A DNA stretch of 19,697 bases from Magnetococcales bacterium (GTDB lineage Bacteria; Pseudomonadota; Magnetococcia; Magnetococcales; DC0425bin3): contig JADGCJ010000057.1 in the NCBI GenBank assembly GCA_015229045.1, forward strand, positions 1 to 19,697, given 5' to 3'. Shown in pieces: positions 15,535 through 19,697 of this stretch (its first letter is position 1; each line of letters begins with the position of its first letter). Below the pieces are notes generated by a model, which was given only the letters and a program-made list of their open reading frames with translations, was not told where the DNA came from and did no database searches. A program made the translations under genes and the position numbers.

Positions 15535-16313
15535 ATCTGTCCCATGCTGTCATGACCAGGCTGGAGAAGGCCGCCACAGACAACGGCTTTGACCTCGCAT
15601 GCCCTGGGGAGGGTGACTGGCTTTCCTTTGCGAGCAGCCAAACCCGGATGCGCATCTGGCTTTCTGCACTTGGTGACTCCCTCTACAGGGTCGCCTTTTC
15701 GCGTTGGGATGTGTTCGAGGCGCTTTCCGAGTACGGCATTCCCCTACAGAACCCGCTTCCAACAGGATCCCCGGCGGCGAGAAGTGTGGGAGATGTAGCC
15801 TCTTTGCACCGGCTGATTCGTCGAGCATTCCAACTCTCTCGGTCGCTTCCTGATGAGCCACTCCATGTCTTTCTCAAACAGACGGCAACACTTCCGAAGA
15901 CGACGGAGGCAGAGCGTCTTGTGGTCCAGCGCGTGGGGCAGAACGTCTTTCGCAACGGACTCCTCGATTACTGGGAGGGGGCCTGCGCTATCACCGGCCT
16001 TGTTATCACTGAGTTGCTTCGCGCAAGCCACATCAAACCATGGGCGGACTGCGAAACGGATGCGGAACGTTTGGACGTCTTTAACGGACTTCTGCTCGCA
16101 CCACATCTAGACGCAGCATTCGACGGCGGCTTTATCACCTTTGATGATGCCGGTATGGTCATCGAATCGGATTTGCTTGATTTAAAATCAATAGGAATTC
16201 TTGGGTTTGATAGATCTTTACAACTGCGTCGAATCAATGATAAACATAGACATTTTTTGACTTGGCATCGTAAAATGGTATTCCGTAGCATAGCGTTTCA
16301 ATCAATAAAATAG
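15531..16313 (+). CDS. HNH_2-type endonuclease, second nuclease of the operon
   Basis: I start this gene at the ATG at 15531, which overlaps the previous TGA by 4 nt and has AGGA five nt upstream (15522-15525). The product is 260 residues. Its C-terminal part carries the HNH_2 pattern: EAERLVVQRVGQNVFRNGLLD, CAITGL (C152), LLRASHIKPW (S166, H167), AERLDVFNGLLLAPHLDAAFD (N185, H192, D194) and then GGFITFDDAG. Such domains occur in restriction-type nucleases. The first 145 residues have no motif that I recognise and may bind DNA or partners. It is unrelated in fold details to the PtuB-like HNH just upstream. Translational coupling indicates it belongs to the same system. The last 150 bases are visibly richer in A and T than the rest of the operon. 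The TAG at 16311-16313 closes the operon. Confidence 0.78.
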   Translation: MNLSHAVMTRLEKAATDNGFDLACPGEGDWLSFASSQTRMRIWLSALGDSLYRVAFSRWDVFEALSEYGIPLQNPLPTGSPAARSVGDVASLHRLIRRAFQLSRSLPDEPLHVFLKQTATLPKTTEAERLVVQRVGQNVFRNGLLDYWEGACAITGLVITELLRASHIKPWADCETDAERLDVFNGLLLAPHLDAAFDGGFITFDDAGMVIESDLLDLKSIGILGFDRSLQLRRINDKHRHFLTWHRKMVFRSIAFQSIK

Positions 16314-16333
16314 GTGGTTACTGGTCGTAAATG

Positions 16334-16349
16334 TGATGCTCTCGCATCA
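16334..16349. other. Small hairpin in the 119-nt gap after the operon
   Basis: TGATGC and GCATCA form a six-bp stem around TCTC. No T-run follows, so it is not a convincing rho-independent terminator. It is the only structure I see between the HNH_2 gene and the zinc-ribbon gene. Transcription may read through into 16433-17437, or that gene may have its own promoter. Confidence 0.3.
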
Positions 16350-16432
16350 GGTGCAGGTGTCAGGAAAAAATAGCGTCAACATGCCTCATTGTGATTGTAT
16401 GTAACCAAGTTAAAATGAGCCAGGGTGTAGCA

Positions 16433-17437
16433 ATGTTCGAGGAAACGATCCGCATGCTGCGACAGTTGGAAGATCAGGCGCAGATAACTGTGCAAATTAA
16501 GGATGACGAAGAGGGGTATCTTGATCGGGAATGTCCATCAGATGAATGTCTGTTCCAGTTCAAGGTGTTGAGTGAGGACTGGGCAGAAAAAATTCGGGAC
16601 GAGGAAGTCTACTGTCCGAATTGCGGCCATACAAACGACTCGGGCAAATGGTGGACGCAGGAACAGATTGAGCATGCCCGACAGGCCACATTCGCCCAAA
16701 TCGCGACTGGCATCAATGAGACGTTGGAACGCGATGCAGACCGATGGAACCGGAGACAACCGAGCAGCAGCTTCATTTCGATGACGATGAAGGTTAATGG
16801 TCGTCCGCAATATGTGCTTCTGCCACCTGCAGCGACCGAACCTATGCGATTGAAGATTACCTGTCCAGCCTGTGCATGTCGTTATGCCGTCGTGGGCGCA
16901 GCCTATTTTTGTCCGGCCTGCGGCCACAATGCCGCCGATCAGCAGTTTGCACAAACCATCAACGGCATAAGGCTGTCGCTCGACGCCTTGAATGCCGTAC
17001 TCACCGCTATTCCAGATCGGGACACAGCGGAAAGCACCAAGCGCCTCTTGATCGAGAATGGGTTACAGAATGCTATCACAGCTTTCCAACGTTGCGTCGA
17101 GGCCATTTATTTTAACCTGCCATCAACTCCAAAAGCTCGCCGCAACGCATTTCAGAACCTGAGAGAGGGCGATCAACTTTGGCAGACGGCGACAGGTAAA
17201 TCTTATGCTGCCCACTTAAAAACAGATGAGTTTTCGACACTTCAACGTGTTTTCCAACAGAGACATTTGCTGGCTCACACTCAGGGTATTGTCGATCAGG
17301 AATACATTACAAAAAGTGGCGACATGCGCTACAAGCTGGGCCAACGGATCGTCGTTCGACCGGATGCAGTACTTGAGGTATTAAATCTTATCGAAAAGCT
17401 GGTCATTGGTCTTTTGGCTGATATTGATATTATATAA
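16433..17437 (+). CDS. Zinc-ribbon protein with HEPN-like R-x4-H motif, function unknown
   Basis: Three in-frame starts exist, at 16391 (GTG), 16415 and 16433. Only 16433 has a spaced ribosome site (AGGG at 16422-16425), giving 334 residues. Two zinc ribbons are visible: C34/C39 with C61/C64 (YCPNCGHTN), and C144/C147 with C160/C163 (FCPACGHN). The rest is helical. Near residue 277 is QQRHLLAHTQGIVDQEYI, an R277-x4-H282 arrangement like the Rx4-6H active site of HEPN ribonucleases, followed by a conserved-looking IVD..Y. HEPN proteins often act as RNA-cutting toxins or effectors in defence loci. That reading is inference, since R-x-x-x-x-H is short and related HEPN folds can be non-catalytic. 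It lies 119 nt after the operon on the same strand and may be an accessory effector or a separate small system. Confidence 0.65.
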   Translation: MFEETIRMLRQLEDQAQITVQIKDDEEGYLDRECPSDECLFQFKVLSEDWAEKIRDEEVYCPNCGHTNDSGKWWTQEQIEHARQATFAQIATGINETLERDADRWNRRQPSSSFISMTMKVNGRPQYVLLPPAATEPMRLKITCPACACRYAVVGAAYFCPACGHNAADQQFAQTINGIRLSLDALNAVLTAIPDRDTAESTKRLLIENGLQNAITAFQRCVEAIYFNLPSTPKARRNAFQNLREGDQLWQTATGKSYAAHLKTDEFSTLQRVFQQRHLLAHTQGIVDQEYITKSGDMRYKLGQRIVVRPDAVLEVLNLIEKLVIGLLADIDII

Positions 17438-17574
17438 GGCGTTCGCGAATATAATTCAGACATCGACTCCTTGCAGGCCGTCTTCCATTGACCTGCTCCG
17501 TTCGGCACTTGATAATAGCCACCAAGTGGGCGATAAAAACGGCTCAATAAAGCAGTAGAAGAGCCTCGTTGCGG

Positions 17575-17582
17575 CAGCGCAA
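17575..17582. repeat. Left 8-bp target-site duplication of the IS256 element
   Basis: CAGCGCAA here is identical to 18998-19005 on the other side of the insertion sequence. Eight-bp duplications are normal for the IS256 family and mark this as a direct, unrearranged insertion. The 137 nt between the zinc-ribbon gene and this point hold no gene that I can support. Confidence 0.8.
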
Positions 17583-17632
17583 GATCATGTCCCGTCAAGT
17601 GGTGTAAATTGGGTGGTCTCTCCTGAATTTGA

Positions 17633-18838
17633 TCAAGCAGCCTTTTCGAGTTGTCGCGGGCTTTCACCGGCGACGTTCATAGCCTCCGCGATGGCATCAA
17701 TGCTCATGTAACGCCTGGAGACCGCCCAGTCGTCGTTGATCTCCATCAGAACGGCTCCTGCCAAGCGCAAGATGGCATCTTCATTAGGGAATATGCCTAC
17801 CACATCGGTCCTGCGCTTGATTTCACGGTTCAGCCGTTCAATGGTATTGGTGGAGTGGATCTGTCGGCGCAATTTGCCTGGGAATCCCATGAAGGCCAAC
17901 ACATCCTCCTCTGCATCGTCCATGAGCTTGGCGGCCTCCTTGAATTTCTCCCGCAATGAATCCGCCACAGTGCGCCATTGTCGTCGTGCGGCATCCAGAT
18001 CCTCCTGGGCAAAAACGGTTCTCACGAGCGTTGCCACCATGTCGGTGTGGCTTTTGGTGACGCAAGCCAGGATGTTGCGCATGAAATGAACCCGGCATCG
18101 CTGCCAGGTCGCGCCCAGCACCTTGGCAATGGCGGCCTTCAAACCGCCATGGGCATCCGAGATGACCAGTCGGACGCCACTCAGCCCGCGCCCCACAAGG
18201 CTGCGCAAAAAATCTGTCCAGAATGGTTCCGCCTCGGACAGACCCACCTTCAAACCGAGAATCTCTCTTTGCCCCTGGCTGTTCACCGCAACGGCGACGA
18301 TGGCCGCTACGGAAATAATCTGACCGGCGCGCCGAACTTTGAGATAGGTGGCATCCAGCCAGAGAAAAGGCCATTCGCCCACCAACGGTCGATCCAGAAA
18401 GGAGCGAACCCGTTCATCGATCTCCGCGCATAGCCTGGAAACCTGACTCTTGGAGATGCCACTCATCCCCATGGCCTGCACCAACTCATCCACCCGTCTG
18501 GTCGACACCCCCTGAACGTATGCCTCCTGAACCACGGCCACCAGCGCCTTTTCCGCTGTTTTGCGGGGTTCCAAAAACGACGGATAGTAGCTTCCCTTGC
18601 GTAACTTCGGAACCTTCAACTCCAACGTGCCCAGCCGCGTCTCCAGATCCCGATCACGGTAGCCGTTGCGGTAGTTGCTCCGTTCGTCGTTCCGGTCGTA
18701 ACGAGAGGCGCTACAATGGCCCTCCACCTCGATTTCCATCAGCCGTTGCAACACAAACTCAGCCAGATCCCTGAGAAACGTCGGCTCTCCGGCCTTTTCC
18801 GCCAGTGTCAATAATGTCATTCTTTCCTCGGTGGTCAT
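17633..18838 (-). CDS. IS256-family (mutator-type) transposase
   Basis: A 401-residue protein of normal family length. The catalytic triad is visible: D162 in FLWLDATYLKVR, D228 in LVISDAHGGLK, and E334 in STNTIERLNREIKRRTDVVG, with the conserved CRVHFMRNIL (about 248-257) between the last two. The N-terminal half (ASRYDRNDERSNYRNGYRDR, then LGTLELKVPKLRKGSYYPSF) is the usual DNA-binding region of these enzymes, which move the element by a copy-out route through a circular intermediate. AAGGAG at 18845-18850 sits six nt before the ATG at 18838. No frameshift or internal stop is present, so it should be active. It is transcribed toward the defence operon, ending about 50 nt from the element's left end. 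Confidence 0.95.
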   Translation of the reverse strand: MTTEERMTLLTLAEKAGEPTFLRDLAEFVLQRLMEIEVEGHCSASRYDRNDERSNYRNGYRDRDLETRLGTLELKVPKLRKGSYYPSFLEPRKTAEKALVAVVQEAYVQGVSTRRVDELVQAMGMSGISKSQVSRLCAEIDERVRSFLDRPLVGEWPFLWLDATYLKVRRAGQIISVAAIVAVAVNSQGQREILGLKVGLSEAEPFWTDFLRSLVGRGLSGVRLVISDAHGGLKAAIAKVLGATWQRCRVHFMRNILACVTKSHTDMVATLVRTVFAQEDLDAARRQWRTVADSLREKFKEAAKLMDDAEEDVLAFMGFPGKLRRQIHSTNTIERLNREIKRRTDVVGIFPNEDAILRLAGAVLMEINDDWAVSRRYMSIDAIAEAMNVAGESPRQLEKAA

Positions 18839-18910
18839 GGTGGTCTCCTTCCAATGGGTCGATGTTTGGCGACTTCACTCTAGGAGAGAACCATCATGAC
18901 CGCCACCCAG

Positions 18911-18962
18911 GCCGGGGCGCAGCTCCGCCAGCCTCTCGGGGGGCGCTGCGCCGCGCCCCGGC
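18911..18962. other. GC-rich stem-loop in the transposase leader
   Basis: GCCGGGGCGCAGC (18911-18923) pairs with GCTGCGCCGCGCCCCGGC (18945-18962) except for a five-base bulge. It lies between the IS end and the transposase start. Strong structure here could limit transposase expression from transcripts entering the element, as known for other insertion sequences; that role is inference. Confidence 0.5.
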
Positions 18963-18997
18963 AGGCCCAAATTTACACCACTCCCTGGGACACTACT

Positions 18998-19005
18998 CAG
19001 CGCAA
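18998..19005. repeat. Right 8-bp target-site duplication of the IS256 element
   Basis: CAGCGCAA, identical to 17575-17582. Removing the element and one copy rejoins the flanks as ...GTTGCGG-CAGCGCAA-AATTCTC..., which gives the ancestral sequence. Confidence 0.8.
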
Positions 19006-19009
19006 AATT

Positions 19010-19030
19010 CTCTATTCTCCGCGAATAGAG
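19010..19030. other. Perfect 8-bp hairpin beside the IS insertion site
   Basis: CTCTATTC (19010-19017), loop TCCGC, GAATAGAG (19023-19030). Read leftward, the stem is followed by AATTTT, a weak T-run, so it could be a leftward terminator. It is equally compatible with a protein-binding dyad. It lies five bases from the target duplication. Confidence 0.35.
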
Positions 19031-19295
19031 TAAAAGTTTGCGATCACACCATCTTGCTGACCAAAAGGACATCGAAATGCGGGTCCACAGGTTGGATCCG
19101 TTTTCGGGAGGAGAGTTTGAGCAGACGGAAAAAGCTTTTGAAGATCATGGTGCTCAATGGTAGCACGCATCAATTGGTAGCCAAGACGTCTTCAAACTCT
19201 TCTTTGTGTTGCACCGCAACAAACCCTGGAGAATGAGTTTGACGGCGTATCACTTGCTCCACCAAATTGATTTTAAAGGGATTTCTTCCTTCCGA
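19031..19295. other. Gene-poor stretch after the hairpin
   Basis: No protein family is recognisable on either strand. A 28-codon frame starts at an ATG near 19077 (MRVHRLDPFSGGEFEQTEKA...) with no neighbour or clear ribosome site, and stops early. It may be a gene remnant. The stretch ends at a strong rightward terminator, which suggests that a transcript, perhaps an RNA gene or a decayed gene, once ran through it. Confidence 0.3.
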
Positions 19296-19320
19296 GGCCG
19301 CCCAACCGGGCGGCCTTTTT
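19296..19320 (+). terminator. Strong rho-independent terminator
   Basis: GGCCGCCC (19296-19303), loop AACC, GGGCGGCC (19308-19315), then TTTTT (19316-19320). An eight-bp all-GC stem plus T-run makes this the clearest terminator in the window. It works for rightward transcripts; the leftward side lacks a T-run. No intact gene precedes it. Confidence 0.85.
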
Positions 19321-19407
19321 GGTATCAAAATCCCCAACAAATCCAATGGTTACGGCAACGGCCAAAACCGGGTTCGCCCCCGGCGAGGTCGGGCCCCCGC
19401 CCGCCAG

Positions 19408-19522
19408 TGTAAAGCGCCATTTGGTTTGGCACCGATCACCGCGTATGATGGTGTAAAGCGCCATTTGGTTTGGTGTAATGTAAAGCGCCATTTGGTTTGG
19501 CACCGATCACCGCGTATGATGG
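19408..19522. repeat. Direct-repeat cluster, possible IS21-like end
   Basis: A 22-bp unit starting TGTAAAGCGCCATTTGG occurs exactly at 19408-19429, 19452-19473 and 19479-19500. Copies one and three continue with the same 22 bp (CACCGATCACCGCGTATGAT plus GG), making two exact 44-bp repeats at 19408-19451 and 19479-19522. Multiple TGT-initiated repeats are typical of IS21-family ends, but no istA or istB gene is visible in the window, so this may be a solo end, or the element may lie to the right. The 87 nt between the terminator and the cluster are GC-rich and hold no gene. Confidence 0.8.
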
Positions 19523-19599
19523 CCCCAAATTTTGGTATTTTTTCCTCCCGTCGTGTCCCGAAATTTTCGTTGGCATGATTTTTGACTGAGACTATAGAC

Positions 19600-19629
19600 A
19601 TAAAACAGGCGGCACAATGGCCGCCTGTT
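19600..19629 (-). terminator. Probable leftward rho-independent terminator
   Basis: AACAGGCGGC (19604-19613) and GCCGCCTGTT (19620-19629) form a ten-bp stem with a six-base loop. Read on the minus strand, the stem runs into TTTTATG, a short T-run. It would end a transcript entering from the right edge, about 20 nt after the possible stop codon at 19651-19653. Confidence 0.6.
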
Positions 19630-19650
19630 GATCCTGTTGACACGCTGCTG

Positions 19651-19697
19651 TCATGCTGCCAGCGTCCACGCCGGGTGTCCCTCGTACATATGCAGGC
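19651..19697 (-). CDS. Possible C-terminal end of a minus-strand gene (partial)
   Basis: One minus-strand frame entering from the window edge reads LHMYEGHPAWTLAA and then TGA (19651-19653), followed closely by a terminator-like hairpin. Only about 14 residues are visible and no family can be named. The stop-plus-terminator arrangement is the sole reason for calling it. Another minus-strand frame stays open past this point to a TAG near 19593 and cannot be excluded. Confidence 0.3.
   Translation of the reverse strand, partial: LHMYEGHPAWTLAA

Larger units (their letters stand above)
17583..18997 (-). mobile_element. Complete IS256-family insertion sequence (1415 bp)
   Basis: The element is bounded by exact CAGCGCAA duplications. 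Its imperfect inverted ends share TGTCCC and then AGTGGTGTAAATT: the left end runs from 17583 to about 17613, and the right end, read inward, from 18997 to about 18966. One intact transposase gene on the minus strand fills most of it. A complete transposase frame and an undamaged duplication suggest a recent insertion. It landed in non-coding DNA between the zinc-ribbon gene and the repeat cluster and breaks no gene that I can recognise. Confidence 0.85.

Noticed and set aside
17589..18991. IS ends placed at the first GTCCC on each side
   Set aside because: The flanks at those points (AAGATCAT and ACTACTCA) do not match; moving the ends out six bases gives exact 8-bp duplications.
19365..19400. 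tRNA T-arm-like GGTTCG stretch
   Set aside because: The stem does not close properly and no acceptor, D or anticodon arms can be built around it.
19408..19522. Possible CRISPR array
   Set aside because: Only three units, with intervals of 22 and 5 bp. The 22-bp interval is the same sequence that follows copy three, so there are no unique spacers, and no cas gene is present.

Overview
The window reads as chromosomal accessory DNA from a moderately GC-rich Gram-negative bacterium, most likely a proteobacterium. No gene here fixes the genus. The left edge is the end of a prophage tail module. The centre is a long one-strand defence operon. The right part is transposon-scarred DNA with repeats and terminators. 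No housekeeping gene, rRNA or tRNA was seen.

Layout. Positions 2-506 hold the 3' end of a phage tail/baseplate-type gene and a 74-residue gene overlapping it. Positions 532-903 (minus strand) hold a small uncharacterised gene. Positions 904-1164 form a divergent intergenic region with candidate promoters on both strands and a 26-bp near-palindrome over the rightward -10 box. Seven genes then run rightward from 1165 to 16313 with junctions of -4 to +2 nt: an excisionase/AlpA-type HTH protein; a 1783-residue DEAD-type helicase ending in a DUF1998-like zinc domain; a 935-residue SNF2-type helicase (DrmD-like); a 1336-residue N6-adenine-type DNA methyltransferase (DrmMI-like); a RecF/OLD-like AAA ATPase (PtuA-like); an HNH nuclease of the Septu/retron type (PtuB-like); and a second, unrelated HNH_2-type nuclease. 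After a 119-nt gap comes a zinc-ribbon protein with a HEPN-like R-x4-H motif (16433-17437).

The right part holds a complete IS256-family element (17583-18997), flanked by an exact 8-bp target duplication, CAGCGCAA. Beyond it lie a hairpin, a strong rightward terminator (19296-19320), a cluster of direct repeats (19408-19522) resembling an IS end, a leftward terminator-like hairpin, and possibly the last codons of a minus-strand gene.

Interpretation. Helicase/DUF1998, SNF2 helicase and adenine methylase together match the class 1 DISARM logic (drmA, drmB, drmD, drmMI). The usual separate drmB and the phospholipase-D-like drmC are absent. In their place is a Septu-like ATPase-HNH pair plus another HNH protein, all coupled in one operon. 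My working model is a methylation-guided anti-phage system in which the helicases and methylase tell self from non-self and the HNH module replaces DrmC as the effector. Family assignments rest on motifs read by eye; the joint function is inference.
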